Origin: Bradyrhizobiaceae bacterium
GTDB taxonomy: Bacteria; Pseudomonadota; Alphaproteobacteria; Rhizobiales; Xanthobacteraceae
Assembly (NCBI GenBank): GCA_003963145.1
Contig: RXJJ01000014.1
Span: forward strand, 18,661 to 82,660
Direction: 5' to 3'
Length of the DNA stretch: 64,000 bases
The position numbers and the translations under genes are program-made. Under the pieces are notes generated by a model. It was not told the origin of the DNA. It saw only the letters and a program-made list of their open reading frames with translations, and did not search any database. Of the stretch, positions 1 through 8,047 are shown in pieces. How positions within the stretch are numbered: the stretch's first letter is position 1; the number at the start of each line of letters is the position of its first letter.

Positions 1-390
1 GTGAAAAAGCTCACCGGGATGCTGAAGGACTTCATCAAGGAGGCCGAGAACGAAGGATTGAAGCTGACGCCGTTTATCGGCATCGCATGTCCGGGCAAGA
101 TCGACGAAGACGGCGCGATCGAGAAAGGCGCCCAGAATCTTCCGGGAAACTGGGAAAGCAGTTCCTTCAATCTGCCGGAACGTCTGGCGGAAGCCATTCC
201 CTCGATCGGCGAGCACGACACCGCGGTGCTGATGCATAATGACGGCGTGGTGCAGGGGCTCAGCGAAGTGCCCTTCATGCAGGACTACAAGCGTTGGGGT
301 ATTCTCACCATCGGGACCGGGCTTGGAAATGCGCGATTCACCAATCGCGGCGCGGCGGAGAAGAAGAGCGCCGACAAGAAAAAAGCCTGA
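1..390 (+). CDS. ROK-family protein, C-terminal part (cut by window edge)
   Basis: The 129 visible residues contain a GIACPGKID segment, a NLPGNW segment and a glycine-rich IGTGLGN stretch, the arrangement of the ATPase fold of ROK-family sugar kinases and regulators. ROK proteins are usually about 300 residues, so this is only part of one. The GTG at base 1 is the first base of the window and is more likely an internal Val codon than a true start. The Lys-rich tail (KKSADKKKA) ends in TGA about 110 bp before the tRNA-Ser gene. It lies outside the island and is host chromosome. Kinase or regulator activity cannot be decided from this fragment. Confidence 0.65.
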   Translation: MKKLTGMLKDFIKEAENEGLKLTPFIGIACPGKIDEDGAIEKGAQNLPGNWESSSFNLPERLAEAIPSIGEHDTAVLMHNDGVVQGLSEVPFMQDYKRWGILTIGTGLGNARFTNRGAAEKKSADKKKA

Positions 391-501
391 TCGGGCCGCT
401 AATCCGGGCAAAACCGGCCACGGCGGCTTCGCGAATGCCTTGTTTCCGCATCGATCCTCGCCTAAAAGTCGCGCGACCACGGTGCAATTCGCGCCGGCGC
501 C

Positions 502-591
502 GGAGAGGTGGCAGAGTGGTCGAATGCACCGCACTCGAAATGCGGCATAGGTGCAAGCCTATCGGGGGTTCGAATCCCTCCCTCTCCGCCA
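502..591 (+). tRNA. tRNA-Ser (anticodon CGA)
   Basis: A full cloverleaf can be folded. The acceptor stem pairs ggagagg (502-508) with cctctcc (581-587), followed by discriminator G588 and an encoded CCA (589-591). The anticodon stem ccgca/tgcgg (529-533/541-545) encloses a loop with anticodon CGA at 536-538. A long variable arm (about 546-565) and a T-loop with the ttcgaat signature identify a class II serine tRNA. Its 3' 19 bp are the core of the attachment site, so the gene stays intact after integration. Confidence 0.97.
573..591 (+). repeat. attL core (tRNA-Ser 3' end)
   Basis: This 19-bp sequence is identical to 63887-63905. Identity stops at 572 (G versus C) and at 592 (G versus A), so the repeat is exactly 19 bp. 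It covers part of the T-arm, the 3' acceptor strand and CCA. Confidence 0.93.
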
Positions 592-601
592 GCACTGTAA
601 G

Positions 602-617
602 AAACCCAATAAAATCA
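602..617 (+). repeat. Left arm of end-inverted repeat (possible integrase arm site)
   Basis: These 16 bp are the exact reverse complement of 63855-63870. The repeat lies 10 bp inside the left att core; its partner lies 16 bp inside the right core. In the excised circle the two copies would flank the 19-bp core symmetrically, as expected for recombinase binding sites in an attP region. Confidence 0.75.
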
Positions 618-653
618 ACAGGTCATTGATTGCTATAGGCTTTTAACCGCCCG

Positions 654-666
654 ACTGGTACACACG
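654..666 (+). repeat. 13-bp direct repeat near left end
   Basis: The sequence actggtacacacg recurs exactly at 63816-63828 inside the right end. Related ggtacaca words occur again at 670-676 and 63973-63980. It may be an accessory recombinase or directionality-factor site. Confidence 0.5.
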
Positions 667-676
667 GGTGGTACAC

Positions 677-2194
677 ATGGCACTTTCGATGGCGCGTCCC
701 TGGAAGCATCCCGATAGCGGGTATTATTGGTTTCGAAAACGTGTCCCCGACGATCTTAAATTGGTCCTCGGTAAGGGCGAAGAACGCTTCAGTCTCGGCA
801 CCCGCGATCCCATTGAAGCCAAGCGTGTTCACGCCTTACGTCTTGCTGAGATCGAAGAGCGTTGGTCGAATCTGCGAAAGGGTCAGCATCCTCTTGGTGC
901 CGACGAGATCGCGCGCGAAGCGCTCGCAGTCGGGGATATCTTGCGCCAGCAATTGAGCGCTAATCCATTTCAAGACATCGCGTGGGACATAGAGATAGGA
1001 GCGGAGCTTTGGAGCTCGCCGCAATCCAAGAAAATTTATGCCGATGTAACTCGGTCTTTAGACAGCACAGAGCGTCGCAAGATTGAGCAACAAGATTTTT
1101 GCTTCGCGCTTGCTGATGAACGATTGAGCCTGAAAGGTCGATCTGTCGGCGACACAGATCGTCGACAGCTAGCACACGCCGTCTCGATGGAACTTCAGCG
1201 CGTCGTTCAGGGACACCGCTCATACTTACGAGGACTCACTGAAACTAACATCAACACTGGTTCTGCGTTGCCGGTTCAGCGGGTGGCTGGGCCACCATTG
1301 CAATTTGATGCCTTGATAGAGGGCTGGGTTCTCGAAAAGAAACCAATCAAAAAGACGGAGTATGTTTGGCGGCGAGTAATGAAGGAACTCGCGTCATTCG
1401 TGGGTCATGACGATGCGCGCCGCATTCGAGCAGATGATCTTGTCTCTTGGAAAGCGCACCTGCTCGCCAAAGGCCTCAAGGCGAAAACGATCAGAGACGG
1501 CAAGCTTGCACCTGTAAGAGCCATCTTTCAGTGGGCAACGGATAACCGAAAGATCGACAGCAATCCCGGCGCACGTATCAACATCGATCTCAAAGCGCGT
1601 TCCTCGGAGAAGCGTCGGGGTTATTCAGACGAAGAGGCCCGAGTTGTTTTGCTAGCCGCTCGCCGAGAGAGTGAGCCGCATCGACGTTGGGCCCCTTGGG
1701 TCAGTGCATTTACGGGGGCACGGATTGCCGAAGTATGTCAGCTGCGCCGCGAAGATATTCGAAAGATCGACGGTATTGATTGTATCGCATTCGCCGCTGA
1801 AGCTGGCTCGCTCAAGAATGTAAATTCCGAACGTGTGGTGCCGGTCCATCCGGCGTTAAAAAGCGAGGGCTTTCTTAAATTTGCGGAGTCGGTCAAGAGT
1901 GGTCCGCTGTTTATGGACCTCATGCCGGATCGGTTCGATAGCCGTGGGGGTACTGGAGCCAAGGTTTTAAGCAGGTGGATTAGGTCGCTGGGTCTCACCG
2001 ACAAAAGAATTTCACCAAACCACTCGTGGCGGCATCGCCTTAAAACATTGGGCCGGCGACATGGGCTTGCCGTTGATATTATGGACGCAATGACCGGTCA
2101 CGGTCGAAAGACGGTTGCGGATACTTATGGGGAATTCCCCGCAGACGCGATGCTCCGAGAACTAAAGAAAATTCCAAGCATTGAGTTTGAATAA
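677..2194 (+). CDS. Tyrosine recombinase (island integrase), DUF6538-like N-terminus
   Basis: This is the site-specific recombinase expected to insert and excise the island at tRNA-Ser. The N-terminus (RPWKHPDSGYYWFRKRVPDD) matches the DUF6538-type head seen on many proteobacterial island integrases. A SAM-like core-binding domain spans roughly residues 205-300 and the catalytic domain roughly 310-490. Catalytic residues are visible: R349 in GARIAE, H449 and R452 in NHSWRH, H475 in MTGHG and the nucleophile Y484 in DTYGE. The frame is open from a GTG at 668, but ATG 677 is the more natural start. The gene begins 85 bp after the tRNA and reads into the element. No excisionase was recognised nearby. 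Confidence 0.93.
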   Translation: MALSMARPWKHPDSGYYWFRKRVPDDLKLVLGKGEERFSLGTRDPIEAKRVHALRLAEIEERWSNLRKGQHPLGADEIAREALAVGDILRQQLSANPFQDIAWDIEIGAELWSSPQSKKIYADVTRSLDSTERRKIEQQDFCFALADERLSLKGRSVGDTDRRQLAHAVSMELQRVVQGHRSYLRGLTETNINTGSALPVQRVAGPPLQFDALIEGWVLEKKPIKKTEYVWRRVMKELASFVGHDDARRIRADDLVSWKAHLLAKGLKAKTIRDGKLAPVRAIFQWATDNRKIDSNPGARINIDLKARSSEKRRGYSDEEARVVLLAARRESEPHRRWAPWVSAFTGARIAEVCQLRREDIRKIDGIDCIAFAAEAGSLKNVNSERVVPVHPALKSEGFLKFAESVKSGPLFMDLMPDRFDSRGGTGAKVLSRWIRSLGLTDKRISPNHSWRHRLKTLGRRHGLAVDIMDAMTGHGRKTVADTYGEFPADAMLRELKKIPSIEFE

Positions 2195-2467
2195 TGTTCA
2201 ATGAAATCCACTCGGCGACACGACGGTAACCGCTTCGAATGTGGCCTCGGCGAAGCGTACGCACTCTCCCTCTGCTCTAACAGGCAAAGTAACCACACGT
2301 TAACTATATAAACCTATGATATTTCAACTCCTTTACAAAGTTCTTGTTTTGTTCTAGAATTTAAATTCTCCAGACTGTTGAACATCGCAGCAAATGACCG
2401 GTTGAAATATCGCTGGAGTTAGCCGCTGGAAATCGACTGACACCGTCGCGACAGGTAGGGTCTGCTC

Positions 2468-3379
2468 ATGAATCTGCTCGCCAGAATGAATTCTAGCCCA
2501 GCTGTTTCTGCGATCTCGCCACGTCTTGAGCTTGGCGCTTATGAGGCGCTGTGGCTTGAAAATGGAGCGACGTTTAAGTCTCTGGCAGAAAAGTTTGCAG
2601 CCGACCAGACTGCAACTCCTTCTGATTTTGTTTCTCATACCGTGGCAGAAGCGCGTGCGAACGAGGTCGTGACGAAACTTTCTAAGGCTGGCGTTTCACG
2701 TTTCGGTATACGGCTGAATCTCACTGGAAATTACCCGACAAAGCTAAGAGATGCGCGGTATCCCGTTGAGTTGTTCTATTTCCAAGGTGCTTGGGAGTTA
2801 GCTGAAACCCGAAGCGTTGCAATTGTTGGCGCTCGCGAGGCCAGCGAAATAGGAATACAGCGAGCCGCTAAAATCGCGACAGAGCTTGTTGACAGGAAAT
2901 TCACGGTTGTTTCAGGATTGGCGACTGGCATAGATGCTGCGGCTCATCGAGCCGCGATTCATGCTGGTGGCCACACGATTGCTGTCATAGGCACTCCCAT
3001 TGGCGTATACTATCCGAAGCAAAATGAGACTCTCCAACGTCAGATTGCTGAGGGTCATCTTTTGATATCGCAGGTACCTGTTCTCCGCTACGCCAGCCAG
3101 CATGTGCCGCAGAACAAGTTGTTCTTCCCAGAGCGCAATGTGACCATGAGCGCTTTGACGGAGGCGACTATTATCATCGAGGCGAGTGATACGAGTGGAA
3201 CGTTAACTCAGGCTAGGGCCGCTCTCCAGCAAGGACGTAAGCTCTTTATTTTGGACTCATGTTTTTTGCGAGATGATATCTCTTGGCCTGCGACTTACGA
3301 GAAGCGTGGCGCTATCAGAGTTAGAAGCATGGATGACATTTGGACTGCACTCGGTGACGCTTCGACTCCAGAAAATTGA
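2468..3379 (+). CDS. DprA/Smf-like protein (SLOG-type Rossmann fold)
   Basis: The protein has 303 residues. It shows the DprA core: an IVGARE strand-turn near 118-123, VSGLATGIDAAAH near 148-160 (DprA consensus SGLAxGIDxxAH), and a late FPERN...LTEATIIIEA...SGTLTQAR segment that matches the DprA pattern FPRRN...VVEA...SGSLxTAR. The C-terminal winged helix of housekeeping DprA is absent and the first 80 residues are unrelated to it. Classical DprA loads RecA during transformation. Here the gene sits in an island and overlaps a phosphoribosyltransferase gene by 47 bp, so a role as a nucleotide-ligand sensor or in defence is more likely than competence (inference). The start ATG follows an AT-rich 270-bp leader. 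Confidence 0.8.
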   Translation: MNLLARMNSSPAVSAISPRLELGAYEALWLENGATFKSLAEKFAADQTATPSDFVSHTVAEARANEVVTKLSKAGVSRFGIRLNLTGNYPTKLRDARYPVELFYFQGAWELAETRSVAIVGAREASEIGIQRAAKIATELVDRKFTVVSGLATGIDAAAHRAAIHAGGHTIAVIGTPIGVYYPKQNETLQRQIAEGHLLISQVPVLRYASQHVPQNKLFFPERNVTMSALTEATIIIEASDTSGTLTQARAALQQGRKLFILDSCFLRDDISWPATYEKRGAIRVRSMDDIWTALGDASTPEN

Positions 3380-3998
3380 CGAAAATAATCGGCGCGATCA
3401 CTTTTACCTCCAGGAAGAGGATGAGTGTTTTTATATTTATGAATACACCGCTGGAGCAGGGTGGCGAGGTGGTGAAACGAACCAGCTAATACACAATCTG
3501 CAAAAGAAACAGGGTGATGGAGGCTATAATTACAAGGCCCCTGCGATTGTAAAGTGCGCTTCTGCACTATCTCAGACCATCAACGCTGATTGGCTTTCAG
3601 ACGCGTGCTTAGTTCCAGTTCCGCCATCCAAGATTAAAACAGATGCAGAATATGACGATCGCATCTTTCGAGTATGCCGCGCGATTAGAAAGCCGAACGA
3701 GCCAGATGTCAGGGAGTTAATCGAACAGATTAACTCGACAGAGAAATTCAAAGGTGGAAATCGCAAAAAACCAACTGAGCTAATGGAAAATTACCGGCTT
3801 GTTGAAGGCCATTTTGAAAGTCTGCCAAAAGCTATCGGTGTTGTTGACGACCTCCTCACCACCGGCTCTCATTTTAGAGCCGTCAAAGATAAGATCCTCG
3901 AGCGCGCACCAAACACAAGAGTGGTTGGATTCTTCATTGCGCGGCGCGCACTGCCTAACCCGTTTGACGATGTATCGCTCGAAGAACTCTTGGCTTGA
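3333..3998 (+). CDS. Phosphoribosyltransferase-like protein (ComF-type PRPP loop)
   Basis: The protein has 221 residues from ATG 3333. The frame is open from 3273, but the residues before 3333 look like out-of-frame sequence of the upstream gene. The PRPP-binding loop VVDDLLTTGSH lies at about 170-180, preceded by a hydrophobic strand, with VPVPPSK near 94-100, as in type I phosphoribosyltransferases and ComF-like proteins. The N-terminal 50 residues are acidic and unassigned. The 47-bp overlap with the DprA-like gene implies translational coupling, so the two products probably act together. The DprA+ComF pairing is reminiscent of competence, but the location suggests a conflict system using a (phospho)ribosyl nucleotide (inference). 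Confidence 0.75.
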   Translation: MTFGLHSVTLRLQKIDENNRRDHFYLQEEDECFYIYEYTAGAGWRGGETNQLIHNLQKKQGDGGYNYKAPAIVKCASALSQTINADWLSDACLVPVPPSKIKTDAEYDDRIFRVCRAIRKPNEPDVRELIEQINSTEKFKGGNRKKPTELMENYRLVEGHFESLPKAIGVVDDLLTTGSHFRAVKDKILERAPNTRVVGFFIARRALPNPFDDVSLEELLA

Positions 3999-4050
3999 GC
4001 GCATCCTCGTTCCTCTGTCCGATTTCGATTTTTTTAGATAATTACGATTA

Positions 4051-5790
4051 TTAGCTGTCTTCTGGCACATCGCCGAAGACGATTCTTGTCGGGCCCTTTA
4101 TCTCATTTTTCTTTTTTCCGAACACATCAAAGGGATGTAGTCCTGACTCAATAAATTCGTTCACCCATTTGTCGCGCTTCGAAGAGCTGCGCCATTGGAG
4201 AGTAGGAAAATCTAATAGTGGTCCGTTCGTGACCGCCTCATACGACACTGTGAAATCCGCGAATTCGAACTCGGTCATGGTTGTTCGAATGGCTTCGTCC
4301 GCGTGTTTGTTGTAGGTGTGCAGAACATGTTGGATGAACGCCATGTCGCCATCTGAGCGTTTGAGTAGCCGCTCTAGAGTTCGAAAGTTGATGATCTTTG
4401 TTTTTTGTTCACTGAAGAACATACCCGCGTTGTCAGACGTGACGATCAGCTGCTCGACAACGACGACAAATCCATCGAAGTGGGCTAGCCCCGATTCCGG
4501 TAGTAACGATCTGAGAAAATAAATACCTTGATCCGTCTTTAAGAACGAGCTGATCGCCTTGGCCTGCCTAAATGCCTTGGAGATGCTGTCCTTGTTGAGT
4601 ACCTTCAGCTGGTCCTTCGCCCACCTTGGTGGCAGGGGGCTTTTGAGCTCGCAGACGAGTAGCACGTAACCAAGTGTGGGCTCTTCCGAGATCACTAACA
4701 GATCAAGATCAGGGAGCTTTGGATCGATATCTCTTAGTGAAACGTTCGAACGACAAGAGAAACCCTGTGCCTCGAACATTGTCTTAACCCGTTCGGTGAA
4801 CTGTTTTCCGATTTCCTCGCTCAGGTGTTTCAGAAAAGTCGCCGGCCTACGTTGAGCGACCACTCGCAACAGGTTGACCAACCCTTCGCTAGTGGCAAAG
4901 TGATGGGGCATCAAAACAATACGTCCCGGTGAGGCTCCCTCGCGGAGTAGTGAAAAGTACGATGCGTCAGTGCGGCTATCGCTCGCACCAATGCCAAACA
5001 CGATATCATTCAGAATACTCTTGACTGCCTCTACGGGTATGTCGATCTCAGCGCGTTCGATGTCCTGCAGAAGATTTTGCTCGACAATGAAGATTGCGCC
5101 TGGAGCATTGTTGGCCTGCGCAAAATACCTATGATACAGAGCGTTACCCATAAGCGATCGATAGAGCTTCAGAAATTGCGCATAAGAATACCCACCTAGG
5201 TCACTATGTAGATCCTCGCCGAGTATCGAAAAGTATGCGGCCAGCTTCAATTCAACTTCTTGCTCCAGCAGTGGGGCTGCCTGAACAACGTTGTCGGTTG
5301 TTTCGCCTTCCGGCTGTCCCTTGAGGAGCGCCCGGACATTTTCCGGATTACCAAAGCCTGCGAAATGGTCGCGAGACTTCAGAATAAAGTCATTATGAAC
5401 CGTGAAGAATTGGCGCGGAATAGACCGGTCATTGAAGCGCACATCGACGCGGCGTTCTGAAAAAGTCCAGATGAAGGAGTCTGGCACATTGTAAGAATAG
5501 TAGAGATATTCCCTAATCATGTAGTAGTGCGCGGCAAACTCTATATCTTTGAATAACGCTGCAATGTCGGGTGCGAGGCCGGCTGCGCCACTAACAAGTC
5601 GCGGCGCCAAAATAGTGATGCCACGATGCAGACTTTCCGCGCGGCTGCGAAGTTCATCGTTCGCGGCCGCAACCTCATACATATTGGCGGCCAGCGCCAG
5701 GCTGGCATTGGCATCGTATCCAAATGTCGGCAGGCCGAGTAGATGCTCATCTAATGCCCTTTCGAAAACGCGAATCTCGGCATTGCTCAT
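4051..5790 (-). CDS. Large protein with PD-(D/E)XK nuclease-like motif
   Basis: The product has 579 residues and was not assigned to a named family. Residues 1-330 are mostly helical. In the middle, PDLDLLV (D361/D363) is followed by VLLVCELKS (E381, K383), which gives the D-(x)n-E-x-K active-site pattern of PD-(D/E)XK nucleases with hydrophobic strands in the right places. The last 180 residues show no motif. It is convergent to the DprA/PRTase pair, with stop codons 52 bp apart, and has no partner gene on its own strand. Its base composition is lower in GC than the metal genes. A defence effector is plausible but is inference from the motif and the location. Confidence 0.6.
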   Translation of the reverse strand: MSNAEIRVFERALDEHLLGLPTFGYDANASLALAANMYEVAAANDELRSRAESLHRGITILAPRLVSGAAGLAPDIAALFKDIEFAAHYYMIREYLYYSYNVPDSFIWTFSERRVDVRFNDRSIPRQFFTVHNDFILKSRDHFAGFGNPENVRALLKGQPEGETTDNVVQAAPLLEQEVELKLAAYFSILGEDLHSDLGGYSYAQFLKLYRSLMGNALYHRYFAQANNAPGAIFIVEQNLLQDIERAEIDIPVEAVKSILNDIVFGIGASDSRTDASYFSLLREGASPGRIVLMPHHFATSEGLVNLLRVVAQRRPATFLKHLSEEIGKQFTERVKTMFEAQGFSCRSNVSLRDIDPKLPDLDLLVISEEPTLGYVLLVCELKSPLPPRWAKDQLKVLNKDSISKAFRQAKAISSFLKTDQGIYFLRSLLPESGLAHFDGFVVVVEQLIVTSDNAGMFFSEQKTKIINFRTLERLLKRSDGDMAFIQHVLHTYNKHADEAIRTTMTEFEFADFTVSYEAVTNGPLLDFPTLQWRSSSKRDKWVNEFIESGLHPFDVFGKKKNEIKGPTRIVFGDVPEDS

Positions 5791-5981
5791 GGTCCACTCA
5801 TCTTTCTATGTGCTTCGCATTATCAATGGTTCTCGCGGACCGAGGAAGTATCGGGCTGCTTCGGACAGGGCGACTCGTTTGCTATTCCGCGGCTTCCCGA
5901 CCTCGTATGCAAGTCGTTGAATCTGCGGCAATTAATGAAAACCTACAAATTGTTGTTGCGGGGAACCCTATTACCCCCTAT

Positions 5982-6011
5982 ATTTATCTCACAGCTTACA
6001 GTGAGATAAAT
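5982..6011 (+). promoter_or_regulatory. 11-bp inverted repeat covering the STAS gene start codon
   Basis: The arms atttatctcac (5982-5992) and gtgagataaat (6001-6011) are perfectly complementary around an 8-bp spacer. The ATG (6010-6012) lies in the 3' arm. It could be an operator bound as DNA or an RNA hairpin that hides the start codon. No clear Shine-Dalgarno sequence precedes this ATG. Confidence 0.65.
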
Positions 6012-6582
6012 GAAGATAGTCACTTTACCCATGCTTCGTCCCGGTGTTGACCCCATCCTTGCGGGTCGCCTTTCGGGCCAACGCGCCTTCGTGGCAGCGC
6101 TCGAACAATTCCCGGAATTGGCCGAACCTGCGCTTGTGGTGCTCGACTTCACCGGTGTGGAGCTGGCGACCTCCTCGTATCTGAACGAGGTGCTCGTGCC
6201 CTTGCGCGATCATCTCCGGCTACGCCGTCAGCCCGGCTACGCCGTCGCTGCGAACCTGTCCGAGAAGGTGCGCGAAGAAATCGAAGAAATGCTGCGCCGC
6301 TCGGGCGACGCGTTCCTTACTTGCGCTACCGACCCGTCGAGCCATATCACCGACGTCCAGCTCTGTGGGAAGCTCGACGACAAACTCCAGGAAACGCTGA
6401 AGCTCGTCAGCCGCAAGCGCGAAACCACCGCGGCGCAGCTGCACGAGGAATCCCGTTCGATCGACATGGTCGGCGCCACAGCGTGGAACAACCGTCTCGC
6501 ATCCTTGGCGGCGAAAAGTCTCGTTGTGGAAATTTTGCAGGGTCGCACGAAGAAGTACCGGCCCGTTCTGGAGGTTGCCTGA
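6010..6582 (+). CDS. STAS-like (DUF4325-type) protein
   Basis: The product has 190 residues. The segment VVLDFTGVELATSSYLNEVL (about 43-62) has the strand-loop-helix of STAS domains, most like the DUF4325 group (DFxGVxxxSSSxxxEL), where a Ser in the loop is the likely phosphorylation site. The rest (about 90-190) is helical and unassigned. DUF4325 proteins are commonly paired with GHKL/HATPase proteins in anti-sigma/anti-anti-sigma-like switches, and a HATPase protein is encoded 1.5 kb away on the other strand (8034-8930). The stop codon overlaps the next ATG by one base (TGATG), so this is the first gene of a coupled three-gene operon. Its start codon lies in an inverted repeat. Confidence 0.65.
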   Translation: MKIVTLPMLRPGVDPILAGRLSGQRAFVAALEQFPELAEPALVVLDFTGVELATSSYLNEVLVPLRDHLRLRRQPGYAVAANLSEKVREEIEEMLRRSGDAFLTCATDPSSHITDVQLCGKLDDKLQETLKLVSRKRETTAAQLHEESRSIDMVGATAWNNRLASLAAKSLVVEILQGRTKKYRPVLEVA

Positions 6583-6932
6583 TGGGACTGGATTTTATCC
6601 GTACCGCTGCGCCGGGCTTTAACCGTGTGCTCGATCGCCGTCTGGTCGAGATGCACTCCCCCACGCTCTTCAGCGGCGATATACCGATCGTTTCGCGCAC
6701 TGCGCGCGCCGATCTCTGCGGCAACGCCATCGTGGAACCTGGCGAGAAGGTGCTGCTCCGCATCGTGGGGGACAGGGTAATTGTGCAGCGCCTAAACATC
6801 ATCATCGCCGAATCATCCAACGCGCCAGCCGAGTTCGTTGCCCATCTCCGCGCGGGCGCGGGTATCGCCGAGGGTGAGGTCACGTCGGTGCAGCCCATCA
6901 GCCAAACCCTGGAGATAGGCATTTGCGAGTAA
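6582..6932 (+). CDS. Small unrecognised protein of the STAS operon
   Basis: The product has 116 residues and I do not recognise the family. The middle (NAIVEPGEKVLLRIVGDRVIVQRLNIIIAE) is strand-rich and might be a small beta-barrel; no catalytic motif is seen. The frame is open further upstream (from 6321), but ATG 6582, which overlaps the preceding stop by one base, is the natural start. Its own stop overlaps the start of the next gene by 10 bp. The tight packing implies co-expression with the STAS protein and the Cys-rich protein. Confidence 0.65.
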   Translation: MGLDFIRTAAPGFNRVLDRRLVEMHSPTLFSGDIPIVSRTARADLCGNAIVEPGEKVLLRIVGDRVIVQRLNIIIAESSNAPAEFVAHLRAGAGIAEGEVTSVQPISQTLEIGICE

Positions 6933-8047
6933 GCCCCCGCCCGCAGGATCAGCCCGTCACCCCGACACTCGGCCGCCAGCGGCGGCGCTGGGACGAAGGC
7001 GATGCTCTACCGATGGCACTTGGCTGCGTCGGCTGTCCCGACCTCGGTACCTGCGGAGGCATCCGTAAAAAGCAACACGCCTTTTCCTGCCTCGACGATT
7101 GCTGCGGCAAGCCCGACACTTGCGATGGCATGTGCCCCAACAACACGCTCGGCTTCCGGGACCGGATGCGGGAGGTGAACGGGTTGGAACTCGGCAACAT
7201 TCTGCGCGCCGCACCGTGTGCGGCACCAGTTCTGCCCTCGTACATTCCCTACATCTACCATGGCAACCGCCGCGCTGCGCCGCTCGACATCGCGGCCGTC
7301 GCGCTACCGCTTCGCCGCTTCTACCGCCCAGATGGCCGCCCGCGCTTCACCAGCCGCGCCGAGGTCGAGGCAACATTCGGCATCGCGCCGTACACACAGC
7401 TTGTCCTAATAGGTAGCGGGCGCGATGCGGCGATCGAAGCGTGGTGGAGGCTGAGCGAGATCCGGGTGCCGTTGCTCGCGGAGTTTCGTGCCCTCGGCAT
7501 CGCGATGATTACCGGGCCGAACTACTCGATGTTCACCGACGAAGTACGCTACAACGACATGCACGCGATGAAGCGGATTGGGATGACGTGGCAAGAGATC
7601 GTCGGCGCCGGCATCCCCGGCGCGTACCATCTGAACGCCCGCACGCCGCACGACTACCGCCGCCTTGCAACCTTCATCGCGGCGCGTCCGGAAGTGACCG
7701 ACGTGGCATTTGAATTCAAGACAGGCGCGGCTTGGCGCACACGGCTCCATTTCCACCTTGCCGAACTAGCTCAGCTGCCCGGACGCGTGGCTCGCCCGCT
7801 CCACTTTGTGATGATCGGGGGCATGACCGCGATTCCGGCCTTAGCGCGTGCTTTCAGCCGCGTGACGTACATTGACACCTCAGCCTTCATGAACGCAGTC
7901 CATCGCCAGCGACTGTATCTCAATAATGAAGGCAAGATGAAGAAAATTTCCGAGCTAACACTCATGGGTCAACCCGTCGACGATCTCCTCGTCGAAAACA
8001 TCGCCACGATGCGCGCGCGAATTGAGACCCTGCTTAATGGCGGGTAG
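6923..8047 (+). CDS. Cys-rich protein with possible TIM-barrel-like body (DUF4417-like?)
   Basis: The product has 374 residues. The first 75 contain eight cysteines (35, 38, 44, 56, 60, 61, 67, 71), enough for two Zn or Fe-S sites. The body alternates strands and helices (QLVLIGSG, IAMITGPNYSMF, GAYHLNAR, VAFEFKTG, HFVMIGG), as in a TIM barrel. The TGPNYSMF element is loosely reminiscent of DUF4417 proteins; that link is weak. It is the third gene of the STAS operon. Its last 14 bp overlap the last 14 bp of the HATPase gene on the opposite strand. An enzymatic or effector role is plausible, but the substrate is unknown. Confidence 0.6.
   Translation: MRVSPRPQDQPVTPTLGRQRRRWDEGDALPMALGCVGCPDLGTCGGIRKKQHAFSCLDDCCGKPDTCDGMCPNNTLGFRDRMREVNGLELGNILRAAPCAAPVLPSYIPYIYHGNRRAAPLDIAAVALPLRRFYRPDGRPRFTSRAEVEATFGIAPYTQLVLIGSGRDAAIEAWWRLSEIRVPLLAEFRALGIAMITGPNYSMFTDEVRYNDMHAMKRIGMTWQEIVGAGIPGAYHLNARTPHDYRRLATFIAARPEVTDVAFEFKTGAAWRTRLHFHLAELAQLPGRVARPLHFVMIGGMTAIPALARAFSRVTYIDTSAFMNAVHRQRLYLNNEGKMKKISELTLMGQPVDDLLVENIATMRARIETLLNGG

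Noticed and set aside
668..676. GTG 668 as the integrase start
   Set aside because: Possible, but it adds only MVH from the direct-repeat leader and ATG 677 is the more usual start.
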